Counted from the stretch's first letter, positions 16,999 through 26,189 are shown. The stretch: 64,000 nucleotides of DNA from an uncultured Clostridia bacterium (GCA_947630845.1 CANRJB010000001.1:96374-160373), one strand, 5' to 3'. Numbers and translations: made by a program. The notes: generated from the sequence alone by a model not told the origin.

Positions 16999-17037
16999 GC
17001 AGGAGACAGGGAGAACCCATTCTCTCTGTCTCTTGCT
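16998..17037 (+). terminator. Strong terminator after the membrane protein gene
   Basis: AGCAGGAGACAGGGAGA pairs with TCTCTCTGTCTCTTGCT around a six-base loop, followed by TTT. The gap to 17294 holds this hairpin and the next promoter. Confidence 0.9.
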
Positions 17038-17229
17038 TTTCAACAATAATTTATGTTTTCTGACAGGGCAGGGTGAATGGGAGGTGCAGGCTCCCATCGC
17101 CTCTTTCTCATGGATTCTGATACCCTGCCCACGGAGATGTCTGCCATATATATAGTAGCACTTTTTCATTGATTTGTCAAGTGTAATTTTTTATTTAATA
17201 CAATATTTTATTTGCTATTTATATATCAG

Positions 17230-17258
17230 TTGACTATTTGTAACATAATAGATAGAAT
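17230..17258 (+). promoter_or_regulatory. Promoter of the small XRE gene
   Basis: TTGACT (17230-17235), 17-bp spacer, TAGAAT (17253-17258). Confidence 0.65.
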
Positions 17259-17293
17259 AATAATAGTAAATTATGTTGCAAAGGGTGAATGTT

Positions 17294-17557
17294 TTGGAAA
17301 AATCAGTGATCACGATCAAGGAATACGGCAAGATCAATCTGCACCTGAAAGATATTCTTGACAGCAGAAATATCACAAGAAATCGCCTTGCAGAGTTGGT
17401 GGATACCCGTTTTTCCGTCATTGACAAGTGGTATAAGAACAATGTGGAACGTCTCGATCTCGATGTTCTGGCAAGGGTCTGCTACGTTCTCGACTGCGAT
17501 CCGTCAGATCTCATCAGCTATGACACAAAGTCACACCAATCCCTTTCATTACGATAG
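17294..17557 (+). CDS. Small XRE/Cro-CI-like DNA-binding protein
   Basis: An 87-residue single-domain helix-turn-helix protein: LHLKDILDSRNITRNRLAELVDTRFSVIDKW, then LARVCYVLDCDPSDLI, the usual Cro-type end. The start is uncertain. ATG 17273 has no ribosome binding site and lies ~15 nt after the -10 box; TTG 17294 is preceded at a good distance by AAAGGGTG and is preferred here. The last seven codons and stop are formed by copy A of the dispersed intergenic repeat. Target genes are unknown. Confidence 0.7.
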   Translation: MEKSVITIKEYGKINLHLKDILDSRNITRNRLAELVDTRFSVIDKWYKNNVERLDLDVLARVCYVLDCDPSDLISYDTKSHQSLSLR

Positions 17558-17603
17558 CCAAAGTCTACCGGAATGAAACTGCTGAAAGCATCGTTACGGT
17601 TGG
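17536..17603 (+). repeat. Dispersed intergenic repeat, copy A
   Basis: Sixty-eight bases related to copies at 55110-55174 and 57125-57192. Shared blocks in order: CCAATC-T-rich, AAAGTCTACCGGAATGAAAC, TGCTGAAAGCA, CGTTACGGTTGG. This copy overlaps the 3' end of the XRE gene. Confidence 0.65.
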
Positions 17604-17671
17604 TATGATGCGGCAATTACCCCGGACATCGCATGCTCTCTCCTCATTTTTTCTGATATATTCCGTTTTTC

Positions 17672-17700
17672 TTGACATTTGCATAAAAATGTAGTATAAT
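17672..17700 (+). promoter_or_regulatory. Promoter of the SCP2-domain gene
   Basis: TTGACA (17672-17677), 17-bp spacer, TATAAT (17695-17700), a near-consensus sigma-A promoter. Confidence 0.9.
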
Positions 17701-17749
17701 AGGGAAAGGTCGGAATAACTGACCGAAAAATGAAAAGGAGAGAATGCGT

Positions 17750-18070
17750 ATGACATTTGAAGCACTTCTGACGAAGGTCAGAGATCTGGCGAAGGGCTAC
17801 GACCCATCCGGCATAGGATTTCTTGCGGTGCAGATCAATATCACCGGCAAGAACGAGGGTGTGTTCTATGTAGAGATCAAGGACGGCAGAGTCAATATCG
17901 AGCCGTATGAGTATATTGACAGAAACTGCGCCATCACCGTTTCCATGACCAATTTCAACAAGCTGCTTGACGGCAAACTTGATGCCGTTGCCGCCTATAC
18001 CACAGGCAAGCTCAAAGTGGACGGCGACCTCGGCAAAGCACTCGAATTTGCCAACCTCATCAAAAAGTGA
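17750..18070 (+). CDS. SCP2 sterol-carrier-domain protein
   Basis: A 106-residue single-domain protein of the SCP2 fold. The C-terminal half has the typical FNKLLDGKLDAVAAYTTGKLKVDGDLGKALEF signature, where the domain's hydrophobic lipid-binding groove forms. No signal peptide, so cytoplasmic. In bacteria such free-standing domains are thought to bind fatty acyl or other lipids; the ligand here is unknown. AAGGAG at 17735-17740 fits ATG 17750 (9 nt) rather than ATG 17744 (3 nt). Strong promoter and terminator frame it as a single, probably well expressed gene. Confidence 0.82.
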   Translation: MTFEALLTKVRDLAKGYDPSGIGFLAVQINITGKNEGVFYVEIKDGRVNIEPYEYIDRNCAITVSMTNFNKLLDGKLDAVAAYTTGKLKVDGDLGKALEFANLIKK

Positions 18071-18075
18071 TTCCG

Positions 18076-18099
18076 ATCCCCTGTCCTGTGACAGGGGAT
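18076..18099 (+). terminator. Terminator of the SCP2-domain gene
   Basis: ATCCCCTGTC/GACAGGGGAT stem with four-base loop, followed by TCCTTTTGTCT. Confidence 0.88.
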
Positions 18100-18127
18100 T
18101 CCTTTTGTCTGCAAAGAGTTGGTTAAA

Positions 18128-18167
18128 AAATTCCCATCTTCCGATTTTGATCGGAGGATGGGAATTT
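18128..18167 (-). terminator. Terminator of the 19-gene minus-strand run
   Basis: AAATTCCCATCNTCCGATNNNNATCGGNGGATGGGAATTT-type long stem; on the minus strand it is followed by a T-run. It lies directly after the transketolase C-subunit stop. Confidence 0.9.
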
Positions 18168-18171
18168 GGTG

Positions 18172-19116
18172 TTAATGATTCAGAATTTTCTTTACCGTCG
18201 CTGCAATATTGTCCGCCGTCAGTCCAAATTCTTTCAATAGCTCGACCGCAGATCCGGAGTGACCATATTCATCGTTGATACCGATTTTCACAACCGGAAC
18301 AGGGCAGCACTCCGTCACGCAGTCAGCAACCGCACTTCCCAGTCCACCGATGATGCTGTGTTCTTCGACCGTCACGATGCATCCCGTTTCCTTTGCTGCC
18401 ATGCAGATCATGTCCCTGTCAAGCGGCTTGATGGTGTGGATATTGATGACCCTTGCGGAGATACCCTCTCTGGCAAGCATCTCTGCCGCCTGTACAGCCT
18501 CAGCAACCATCAGACCTGTTGCCACGATGGTAATATCCTTGCCATCACGAAGCTGCACACCCTTGCCCCACTCAAACCGATAGGTCTTCGGGTCATTGAG
18601 GATGGGGGCAGCAAGCCGTCCGAACCGCATATAAACTGGTCCCTGATGCTGAATTGCTGCTTCCACCGCAGACTTTGCTTCGGTATCGTCGCAGGGCACT
18701 ATGACCGTCATGCCGGGGATCGTCCGCATGAGGGCAATGTCCTCGTTGCACTGATGCGTTGCGCCGTCCTCACCGACGGAAATACCTGCATGGGTCGCAC
18801 CGATCTTTACATTCAGTCCCGGATATCCAATGGAATTGCGCACGATCTCATACGCTCTGCCTGCCGCAAACATCGCAAATGTAGACGCAAACGGAATTTT
18901 CCCTGCTGCCGCAAGCCCTGCTGCTACGCCCATCATATTCTCCTCCGCAATGCCGCAGTCAAAGAATCTGTCCGGATACGCTTTCTTGAAAATACCTGTC
19001 TTGGTCGCAGCCGCAAGATCGGCATCAAGCACCACAAGCTGCGGATAGCGTTCTGCCAGAGCCGTCAGTGCTTCGCCGTAGCTTTCTCTGGTCGCTTTCT
19101 TTTTTACCTCTGCCAT
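18172..19116 (-). CDS. Transketolase, C-terminal (pyrimidine-binding) subunit
   Basis: A 314-residue half-enzyme that, with the N subunit, transfers two-carbon ketol units in the non-oxidative pentose phosphate pathway. It has the transket_pyr domain (FFDCGIAEENMMGVAAGLA with the ThDP-activating Glu, THAGISVGEDGATHQ) and the C-terminal domain (GMTVIVPCDDTEAKSAV, TVEEHSIIGGLG). Split transketolases are common in Clostridia and archaea. GGGAGG selects ATG 19116; the N-subunit stop is only 2 nt upstream. Last gene of the long directon. Confidence 0.93.
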   Translation of the reverse strand: MAEVKKKATRESYGEALTALAERYPQLVVLDADLAAATKTGIFKKAYPDRFFDCGIAEENMMGVAAGLAAAGKIPFASTFAMFAAGRAYEIVRNSIGYPGLNVKIGATHAGISVGEDGATHQCNEDIALMRTIPGMTVIVPCDDTEAKSAVEAAIQHQGPVYMRFGRLAAPILNDPKTYRFEWGKGVQLRDGKDITIVATGLMVAEAVQAAEMLAREGISARVINIHTIKPLDRDMICMAAKETGCIVTVEEHSIIGGLGSAVADCVTECCPVPVVKIGINDEYGHSGSAVELLKEFGLTADNIAATVKKILNH

Positions 19117-19118
19117 AC

Positions 19119-19961
19119 TCACGCCTCCCATTCTGCCAAAGCGGCACGCAGTTCCTGCATACCCTGTTCATACTGCTCTGCATTCGGTGCCTTGCCATGC
19201 CAGTCCACCTGATTTTCCATAAAGGACACACCCTTACCCTTGATGCTTTTCTGGATGATGGCAACCGGCTTGCCGCTGATGCTTTCAGCTTCACGGAATG
19301 CCTCCTCAAGCTTATCAAAATCATGTGCATCGTCCACCACGATCACATGCCAGCCGAAGGCACGGAATTTCTCGTCAATGGGTTCGGGGGAGCAGACATC
19401 AGTGATCTTGCCGTCGATCTGCAAGCCGTTATTGTCCACAATGGCTGTCAGATTGTCAAGCCCATAATGCGCTGCAAACATGGCTGCTTCCCAGACCTGA
19501 CCTTCCTCAAGCTCACCATCGCCAAGAATGGCATAAACATGATATGCTGCCGAATCGAGCTTGCCTGCCAGTGCCATGCCGCATGCTGCCGAAATGCCCT
19601 GCCCCAGTGAGCCGGAGGACATATCCACACCCGGCGTATGGATGCAGGGATGCCCTTGCAGCATTGCACCGATGTGCCGCAGATGTTCCAGCTCTTCCTT
19701 CGGGAAAAATCCCCTCTCCGCAAGCACTGCATAGAGTGCCGGTGCCGTATGCCCCTTGGAGAGAACCAGTCTGTCCCGGTCGGGCATATCCGGATGCTTC
19801 GGATCAACATGCATTTTTACAAAGTACAGGTATGTCACCAGCTCTGCAATCGAGAGCGAACCGCCCGGATGACCGGATTTTGCATGAAATATCCCCGTCA
19901 GAATGCCCATGCGCACACGGCATGCAGTTGCCTGAAGCTGCTTTCTGATTGTTTCGTCCAT
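19119..19961 (-). CDS. Transketolase, N-terminal (ThDP-binding) subunit
   Basis: A 280-residue partner of the gene above. It carries HAKSGHPGGSLS, the GDGELEEGQVWEA ThDP/Mg motif (GDG...N), and the substrate-binding LSKGHTAPALYAVLA. The start at 19961 has GGAGGT 7 nt upstream; a longer frame to 19997 would overlap the esterase gene. The split order N then C matches other Firmicutes. Confidence 0.94.
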   Translation of the reverse strand: MDETIRKQLQATACRVRMGILTGIFHAKSGHPGGSLSIAELVTYLYFVKMHVDPKHPDMPDRDRLVLSKGHTAPALYAVLAERGFFPKEELEHLRHIGAMLQGHPCIHTPGVDMSSGSLGQGISAACGMALAGKLDSAAYHVYAILGDGELEEGQVWEAAMFAAHYGLDNLTAIVDNNGLQIDGKITDVCSPEPIDEKFRAFGWHVIVVDDAHDFDKLEEAFREAESISGKPVAIIQKSIKGKGVSFMENQVDWHGKAPNAEQYEQGMQELRAALAEWEA

Positions 19962-19974
19962 GTGATTACCTCCA

Positions 19975-20505
19975 TCAATGAAAAAATTTCTCGCCAAATT
20001 CCGTAAACAGCGTTTCCAAAGGCAGCGTTACACCGCTATGCTTTCCGTCCGGCACTCTCAGGCAGCGCTCCTCACCAAAAAAGCTGCGTGTAAACGGATG
20101 ATACTCAATGACTTCATCCATCTCACCCAGAATCACATACAACCGTTCCGGGTCGGCTGCCCGTAACGTCTGCGTCAGGTCAAAGTACAGCATGATCCAC
20201 TCCGGACGGATATTCCCATACTTCGGCAGCGTAACAAAGGGCAGCATACAGGGATTGATCAGCACCGCACGGCACTGTGTCATCGCACAGAGCTGCGCCG
20301 CAAAATAGCCGCCCATGCTTGAACCGACCACAGCGTCGCATTGCTCGTTCTGAAAGAGCAGAAGCAGCTCATGCCGCAGCAGATCCGGCGGACTCTTATC
20401 GTAGTCAAGCTGTGGGGAAACGACCTCATAGCCGCATTTTTTGAGTGCCAGAAAAGCAGCATTCTCCGCACTTGCCTGATAGCCATGCAGATTCAGCAGC
20501 TTCAT
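19975..20505 (-). CDS. YqiA/YcfP-like alpha/beta-hydrolase esterase
   Basis: A 176-residue esterase-like protein: LNLHGYQAS at the N terminus (oxyanion region), nucleophile elbow GSSMGGYFA (Ser near residue 63), acid region GEMDEV, and catalytic His in DGKHSGV. This is the UPF0227/YqiA pattern. The substrate is unknown. Its start overlaps the HAD gene stop by four bases, so it is co-translated. Confidence 0.8.
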   Translation of the reverse strand: MKLLNLHGYQASAENAAFLALKKCGYEVVSPQLDYDKSPPDLLRHELLLLFQNEQCDAVVGSSMGGYFAAQLCAMTQCRAVLINPCMLPFVTLPKYGNIRPEWIMLYFDLTQTLRAADPERLYVILGEMDEVIEYHPFTRSFFGEERCLRVPDGKHSGVTLPLETLFTEFGEKFFH

Positions 20506-21326
20506 TGTGCCTGCTCCCTTCGGTGCAGAATAGCATCGATCAGCTCCTCCATTGCCCCTTCTTCACAGGTACGGGAAAGGATAAAATCGGCATGCTCCTT
20601 GACAGAATTGGCAGCATTCTGCGGACACACTGCATAATCTGCTGCATCGAGCATAGCAATATCATTGTCAAAATCCCCGACTGCCACAAATGTGAAATTC
20701 TCCATTCCCGGAAGTTTCCGGTAGGCTTGCAGGGCACTGCCCTTGGACACGCCGGGCGGCAGCATTTCATAGAATTTATTTTCTGAACGGATAAAGCTCA
20801 CATCCCTGAACTGCCGTCCCTCAATATAGCGGATAAATGCCGGAATGTCATCCGGACACATCGCAAACAGCACCTTGAGCCATGTCCCCTCAATGTCATC
20901 GACTGTGCCGTAACGAGGGGTCACGCCGCAGATGCGGATATGTTCCTGTTCATACTCTGTATTATTGACGACCCATGTCTCATCCGTGCAGAGTACCTCC
21001 ACACCGGCATGGGGATTGTCAGCTAAGATGGATGCTGTCATTTCCCTCGCTGTCTCCGGCAGCGGCTGAGTGAACAGCAGCCTGTCCACAGCTGCATCCC
21101 AAATGGCGCAGCCGTTAAAGACGATAATGGGACTTTTCAGCCCAAGCTCCTCCGGATAACGCCGTGCTGCCTGCACGGTGCGTCCCGTGGCAATTGTAAA
21201 CAGCCCACCTGCCGCCTCAAACCGCCGCACAGCAGCCAGATCCTGCGGCAGCGGTATCTTGCTTTTCGGCAGAAATGTGCCGTCCAGATCGGTGATGATG
21301 CAGACCCTGTCGGGATGTTCAAACAT
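20502..21326 (-). CDS. HAD-superfamily hydrolase, Cof/IIB type
   Basis: A 274-residue phosphatase. Motif I is ITDLDGTFL (nucleophile Asp), motif II lies in FTIATGRT, the motif III Lys in SKGSALQ, and motif IV is GDFDNDIAMLDAA. The IIB cap lies between motifs II and III. Cof-type enzymes hydrolyse sugar phosphates or flavin/pyridoxal phosphates; the substrate is not evident. ATG 21326 follows GGAGAGAG and overlaps the end of the upstream rluD-type gene by 8 nt. Confidence 0.88.
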   Translation of the reverse strand: MFEHPDRVCIITDLDGTFLPKSKIPLPQDLAAVRRFEAAGGLFTIATGRTVQAARRYPEELGLKSPIIVFNGCAIWDAAVDRLLFTQPLPETAREMTASILADNPHAGVEVLCTDETWVVNNTEYEQEHIRICGVTPRYGTVDDIEGTWLKVLFAMCPDDIPAFIRYIEGRQFRDVSFIRSENKFYEMLPPGVSKGSALQAYRKLPGMENFTFVAVGDFDNDIAMLDAADYAVCPQNAANSVKEHADFILSRTCEEGAMEELIDAILHRREQAQ

Positions 21327-22236
21327 ACTCTCTCTCCATTTTTTCCAAAAGCTTCTGAAAATAAGGCGGCGGCGGTGCGGAAAATTCGAGATATTCCCCC
21401 GTTGCCGGATGGAGAAAACCGATTTTCCGGGCATGCAGGCATTGTCCCTGTGTCCCTTTAGCGGCTTTTCCATACACATCGTCGCCATAGATCGGATGCC
21501 CGATGTAGGCAAGATGCACCCGTATCTGATGGGTGCGTCCGGTTTCGAGCCGCAGCAGCAGATGTGCCGTTTCCCGGAACTGCCGCAGCACGGTATAATG
21601 GGTCACGGCTTCACGGGCATTCTTGTCAGTCACACACATTTTCTTCCGGTCAGTCGGATGCCGTCCGATGGGTGCATTGATCGTGCCGGTTTCATCCCTG
21701 AATCTCCCGACAGCGATCGCCTCATATTCCCGTGTAAAGGAATGTTCCTTGATCTGCGCTGCAAGATGCTGGTGGGAGATATCGTTCTTTGCCACGATAA
21801 GCAGTCCGGAAGTATTCTTATCAATACGGTGAACAATGCCGGGACGAATCTCACCGTTGATGCCGGAAAGCGAGTCCTTGCAGTGAAAAAGGAGCGCATT
21901 GACAAGAGTCTCATCATAATTCCCGGCAGCCGGATGTACGACCATCCCTTTGGGCTTGTTGACAACAAGCAGATCATCGTCCTCATACAGAATGTCAAGC
22001 GGAATGTCCTGCGGCACAACGTTGATTTCCTCCGGCGGCGGTACGTTGATCACGACCGCTGCACCTGCCTTTGGACGGCAGTTTTTCGGAACAGTCCTTC
22101 CGTCCACAAGCACATTGCCGCCTGCGATCAATCCCTGCACAGCACACCTTGTCAGCCCGATGTCAAGAGATGCTGCCCATTTGTCAAGCCGGATGCCCTC
22201 TGCCTCTTCCGGAAACATCAGTTCATGCGTTGTCAT
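21319..22236 (-). CDS. rluD: RluD-family pseudouridine synthase
   Basis: A 305-residue RNA-modifying enzyme. An N-terminal S4 domain (IRLDKWAASLDIGLTRCAVQGLIAGGNVLVDG) precedes the catalytic domain with HRIDKNTSGLLIVAK, whose Asp is the nucleophile, and RLETGRTHQIRVHLAYIGHPIYGD. RluD isomerises uridines in helix 69 of 23S rRNA in E. coli; Gram-positive members (YlyB) sit beside lspA as here. AGGAGA precedes ATG 22236, which overlaps the lspA end by 14 nt. Exact target inferred from family. Confidence 0.9.
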   Translation of the reverse strand: MTTHELMFPEEAEGIRLDKWAASLDIGLTRCAVQGLIAGGNVLVDGRTVPKNCRPKAGAAVVINVPPPEEINVVPQDIPLDILYEDDDLLVVNKPKGMVVHPAAGNYDETLVNALLFHCKDSLSGINGEIRPGIVHRIDKNTSGLLIVAKNDISHQHLAAQIKEHSFTREYEAIAVGRFRDETGTINAPIGRHPTDRKKMCVTDKNAREAVTHYTVLRQFRETAHLLLRLETGRTHQIRVHLAYIGHPIYGDDVYGKAAKGTQGQCLHARKIGFLHPATGEYLEFSAPPPPYFQKLLEKMEREYV

Positions 22237-22717
22237 TGGCAGTCTCCTTCGGCTTTTTGTCCATAAAAAAGAGGATATAAACAAACAGCAGTGCCGTCCC
22301 CACCGTCACAAAACAGTCCGCAAAATTAAAAATCGCAAAGTCAAATAACTGCACATCTAAATAGTCCACCACTCTGCCGTCCCGGAAAATGCGGTCGATC
22401 ATATTCCCGATACCGCCGCCAATGATCATGGTCAGACTCCAGAACAGCAGTGGTCTTTTCTGCGCATAGCGAATCAGGAGATAGATGCACACCACCATGC
22501 TGATGCCTGTCACCACAAGCAGCAGCACCCTCTGTCCGGAAAAACTGCTGAATGCCGAGCCATCATTTTCAATATAGCGCAGATGCAGAATGTCCAGACT
22601 GCCGATGTGCAAAAAAGGCTTTTCCTCGCCGAGCGCAAAATGCTGCACGATGTACAGCTTGATGATCTGGTCAATGCCTGCAATCAGCACGATGCAGACA
22701 GCTGCAATGATGAGCAA
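22223..22717 (-). CDS. lspA: Lipoprotein signal peptidase (signal peptidase II), TTG start
   Basis: A 164-residue, four-helix membrane aspartyl peptidase that cleaves prolipoproteins after lipidation. The catalytic aspartates lie in GNMIDRIF and FNFADCF; the N terminus ends helix 1 with DQIIKLYI. I prefer the TTG at 22717, which has AAAGGAGGG 7 nt upstream and gives the family's usual N terminus. The ATG at 22774 would add 19 charged residues with no ribosome binding site. Its substrates would include the lipoproteins in this window. Lies between ileS and the rluD-type gene, as in Bacillus. Confidence 0.9.
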   Translation of the reverse strand: MLIIAAVCIVLIAGIDQIIKLYIVQHFALGEEKPFLHIGSLDILHLRYIENDGSAFSSFSGQRVLLLVVTGISMVVCIYLLIRYAQKRPLLFWSLTMIIGGGIGNMIDRIFRDGRVVDYLDVQLFDFAIFNFADCFVTVGTALLFVYILFFMDKKPKETANDNA

Positions 22718-22777
22718 GCTGCGCCCTCCTTTCAAGGGAAACAGCCTGCCGTCCATCCGGACGGCAAGCCGCATTGA

Positions 22778-25552
22778 TCATTCGTTACCAAGCACCGCAG
22801 CACAGCGTCTGCAAAGTGTCGGATGCAGCGAGATCTTACCAACTTCATCGGAATAGCTCCAGCAGCGTTCACACTTCTGTCCGGGGGCTTTTTCGATGGT
22901 AAATGTCATCTCATCCTCACCCGTATCGCCGACTGTGATCTCCACCGCCGACACAATGAGAACATCCTTCAGTTCTTTCCAACCGGAAAGCTTCGCAGCC
23001 GTCTCCTCATCCTTTACTGTGATGATGACCTTCGCTTCAAGAGACTTGCCGATGAGCTTTTCGTTGCGTTTCTCTTCGAGTTTCTTGTTGGCATTCTCAC
23101 GGATGCCGTAGATAGCATCCCACTTGCTCCGGAAGGCATCATCTGCCATGACTCCGGTCTTTGGGAGAAATACATTCAGGAAAACGCTCCGTGCATCATC
23201 CGCAGCCCTGTGCGGAAGATTCTGCCAGATCTCCTCTGCGGTAAAGCTGAGGATGGGCGCAGCCATACGTGTCAGTGCATCGAGAATGCGGTACATTGCC
23301 GTCTGTGCGGCACGTCTTGTCGGTGCATCAAATTTCTCACAATACAGTCTGTCCTTGATGATGTCAAGGTAGAAACTCGACAGATCTACCACGCAGAAAT
23401 TGTGGATCGCATGGAACACAATATGGAAATCATACTTTTCATACCCGGCATTCACCTGATCGGTCAGTGCATCGAGCCGCATAAGCACCCATCTGTCCAG
23501 TTCTTCCAGCATCTCATCCGGCACACAGTCCGTATCGGGATCAAATCTTGTCTCTCCGTCGCTGAGATTGCCAAGGATATAGCGTGCAGTGTTTCTGATC
23601 TTGCGGTAAGCATCACTGAGCTGACTGAGGATGTCCTTAGAAATGCGGATATCGCTGTGATAATCTGATGATGCCACCCAGAGCCGCAGGATATCTGCTC
23701 CATACTGCTCAATGATCTCCTCTGGTGCAATGCCGTTGCCAAGAGATTTGTGCATTGCCCTGCCTTCACCATCCACGACCCATCCATGCGTGCAGACGGA
23801 TTTATAGGGCGCTCTGCCCTTGTAGACAACAGAGGTCAGCAGGGAACTCTGAAACCAGCCACGATACTGGTCAGCACCTTCGAGGTACAAGTCCCATGTG
23901 TCCTGATAGTCTGAGATCGCCGTATGTGATACGCCCGAATCGAACCAGACATCCATGATGTCATATTCTTTGGTAAATTCCGTACATCCGCATTCGCACT
24001 TTGTATCTGCCGGAATGAGGTCTTTGGTGTCCTTCGTCCACCATGCATCGGAACCCTCCTGCCGGAACACATCTGCAATGGAGCGGATGGTCGCATCCGT
24101 GATGATGGGCTTCTTACAGTCCTTACAGTACACGACCGGAATCGGCACGCCCCACGTTCTCTGACGGGAGATGCACCAGTCACTTCTGTCACGCACCATG
24201 CCCTTGATCCTGTCCTCGCCCCATTCCGGGATCCACTGTACATCTTCGATCGCCTTGACAGCATCCTCACGGAACCCGTTGACCGAGCAGAACCACTGTT
24301 CTGTCGCACGGTAGATGATCGGCGAATGACAACGCCAGCAATGCGGATACTGATGGACGATCTTCTGCATCGCAAGCATCGCACCTTCTTCCACAAGGCG
24401 TTCTGCAATGCGCTTGTTTGCCTCATCGGTGTCCAGTCCCTCAAACTCGCCTGCTTCTGCGGTCTGCTTACCTTTGGCATCCACACAGACAATAATTCCG
24501 ATGTCATCGTAATTCTTGCAGACCTCATAGTCCTCTACACCATAGCCCGGCGCAGTATGCACACAGCCCGTGCCGCTTTCAAGCGTAACATGGTCGCCGA
24601 TGATGACGGGGGATGGTCTGTCATAAAGCGGATGTCTGGTTTTCATTCCTTCGAGATCTCTGCCGGTGAAGATATGATCTGTGGTATAGTCTGTGATGCC
24701 GGCAGTCTCCATGACGGACTTCACCAGTTCATCTGCCATGACATAATATTCATCCCCGACCTGCACAAGGGTATAATTGTACTCCGGTCCTAAACAGATC
24801 GCAAGGTTGCCCGGGATCGTCCATGTTGTCGTTGTCCAGATGACAAAGTATACTTTTTGCAGATCCAGTCCCAGAGCCGTAAACATCCCCTTATCATCCG
24901 TCACCCGGAATTTGACAAAGATAGAATTGCAAGGGTCGTTCTCATATTCAATTTCTGCTTCGGCAAGTGCCGTGTTGCAGTCCGGACACCAGTACACAGG
25001 TTTCAGCCCCTTGTACATATAGCCGTCTCTTGCCATCTTGCCGAACACTTCGACCTGCCGTGCCTCATATGCCGGACGCAAAGTCAGGTAGGGATTGTCA
25101 TAGTCTGCGATCGTCCCGAGACGTTTGAATTGTTTCTTCTGGTTCTCCACATGCGTCAGCGCAAAATCCTTACATGCCTTACGCAGCGCAAGCGGTGGGA
25201 TCGTGCCATTCTCCACGCCGATCTCCTTGAGTGCCTTCAGCTCGATGGGAAGTCCGTGTGTATCCCAGCCGGGGGTATAGGGCGTGCAGAATCCGGTCAT
25301 ATTCCGGTACTTGACAATGAAATCCTTCAATGTTTTGTTGAGTGCCGTGCCAATGTGGATCGTTCCGTTTGCATAGGGAGGACCGTCATGGAACATAAAA
25401 TGCGGCTTGTCAGCATTTTTTTCCATGATGAGTTCATAGAGGCGCATGGCATCCCACTTTTCAAGCAATGCCGGCTCACGCTTCGGCAGATTTCCTCGCA
25501 TGGGAAAATCCGTCTTCGGCATATTCATGGTATTCTTAAAATCCTGAGCCAT
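22778..25552 (-). CDS. ileS: Isoleucyl-tRNA synthetase
   Basis: A 924-residue class Ia synthetase charging tRNA-Ile. Visible: HIGH-like HIGTALNK in PYANGTIHIGT, the CP1 editing domain (~185-400), the KMSKS-equivalent MHKSLGNG, an anticodon-binding domain, and a C-terminal zinc finger CERCWSY...CRRCAAVL. Length is normal for bacteria. Only 21 nt separate it from divIVA, leaving no room for a T-box leader, so it is expressed as part of the directon. Confidence 0.97.
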   Translation of the reverse strand: MAQDFKNTMNMPKTDFPMRGNLPKREPALLEKWDAMRLYELIMEKNADKPHFMFHDGPPYANGTIHIGTALNKTLKDFIVKYRNMTGFCTPYTPGWDTHGLPIELKALKEIGVENGTIPPLALRKACKDFALTHVENQKKQFKRLGTIADYDNPYLTLRPAYEARQVEVFGKMARDGYMYKGLKPVYWCPDCNTALAEAEIEYENDPCNSIFVKFRVTDDKGMFTALGLDLQKVYFVIWTTTTWTIPGNLAICLGPEYNYTLVQVGDEYYVMADELVKSVMETAGITDYTTDHIFTGRDLEGMKTRHPLYDRPSPVIIGDHVTLESGTGCVHTAPGYGVEDYEVCKNYDDIGIIVCVDAKGKQTAEAGEFEGLDTDEANKRIAERLVEEGAMLAMQKIVHQYPHCWRCHSPIIYRATEQWFCSVNGFREDAVKAIEDVQWIPEWGEDRIKGMVRDRSDWCISRQRTWGVPIPVVYCKDCKKPIITDATIRSIADVFRQEGSDAWWTKDTKDLIPADTKCECGCTEFTKEYDIMDVWFDSGVSHTAISDYQDTWDLYLEGADQYRGWFQSSLLTSVVYKGRAPYKSVCTHGWVVDGEGRAMHKSLGNGIAPEEIIEQYGADILRLWVASSDYHSDIRISKDILSQLSDAYRKIRNTARYILGNLSDGETRFDPDTDCVPDEMLEELDRWVLMRLDALTDQVNAGYEKYDFHIVFHAIHNFCVVDLSSFYLDIIKDRLYCEKFDAPTRRAAQTAMYRILDALTRMAAPILSFTAEEIWQNLPHRAADDARSVFLNVFLPKTGVMADDAFRSKWDAIYGIRENANKKLEEKRNEKLIGKSLEAKVIITVKDEETAAKLSGWKELKDVLIVSAVEITVGDTGEDEMTFTIEKAPGQKCERCWSYSDEVGKISLHPTLCRRCAAVLGNE

Positions 25553-25573
25553 TGGTCTGTACCTCCTTCGGGA

Positions 25574-26170
25574 TCACTGTAAATCAGCATCTCCGTTCTG
25601 AGCATCACTGTAACGTGCTTCGTAAGTGCTGTCAGTATCAGAATAGGTATCCGATTCCGAAGCATCGTCCGCATCTGCGAATTCATCCTCATCGCCTTCC
25701 GGCATTGCAGAGATCATTTCCAGATGCCCTTTATACATATCGAACAGACTGCGCTTGAAGTCTGCAACCATTTTCCTTGCATCCGCAAGAGACTGTTTTG
25801 CCTCTGCGATCTCCGCACGGTTCTTCTCCATGAGCAGTTCATGCTGACGGGTCGCTTCATCGAGCAGAACAGCTGCTTCTTCCTTCGCCTTGTTGACGAT
25901 CTGGTCAGCCTTTTCATTTGCCTCTGCAAGCACACGTCTGCCTTCCTTCTGGGCATTGAGGAGCGCATCCTTGATGGCTTCCTCATCCTTCATGTACTCA
26001 CGTACCTTTTCCGCAAGAAGGGTGATCTTGTGGTTATTGTCCTCACGCTCGTTCTCGTTCTCCTGAAGCGTAGCTTCGATCTGCCCGAGATACTCGTCGA
26101 TATCCTCCGGACGATAGCCCCATGATGCTTTCTCAAACCTTTTCTCTCTGATATCTTTTGCAGTCAACAT
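25574..26170 (-). CDS. divIVA: DivIVA-domain protein
   Basis: A 198-residue coiled-coil protein. The N-terminal DivIVA crossover domain (MLTAKDIREKRFEKASWGYRPEDIDEYL) binds negatively curved membrane at septa and poles; residues ~30-160 form a long coiled coil; the last 40 are acidic and disordered. GAGGTG fits ATG 26170 rather than the GTG at 26179. Its place after sepF and ylmH matches Gram-positive division clusters. Confidence 0.9.
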   Translation of the reverse strand: MLTAKDIREKRFEKASWGYRPEDIDEYLGQIEATLQENENEREDNNHKITLLAEKVREYMKDEEAIKDALLNAQKEGRRVLAEANEKADQIVNKAKEEAAVLLDEATRQHELLMEKNRAEIAEAKQSLADARKMVADFKRSLFDMYKGHLEMISAMPEGDEDEFADADDASESDTYSDTDSTYEARYSDAQNGDADLQ

Positions 26171-26189
26171 ATTCTTCACCTCATATAGA

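Noticed and set aside
25553..25573. T-box leader for ileS
   Set aside because: Only 21 nt separate ileS from divIVA, so there is no room for one.
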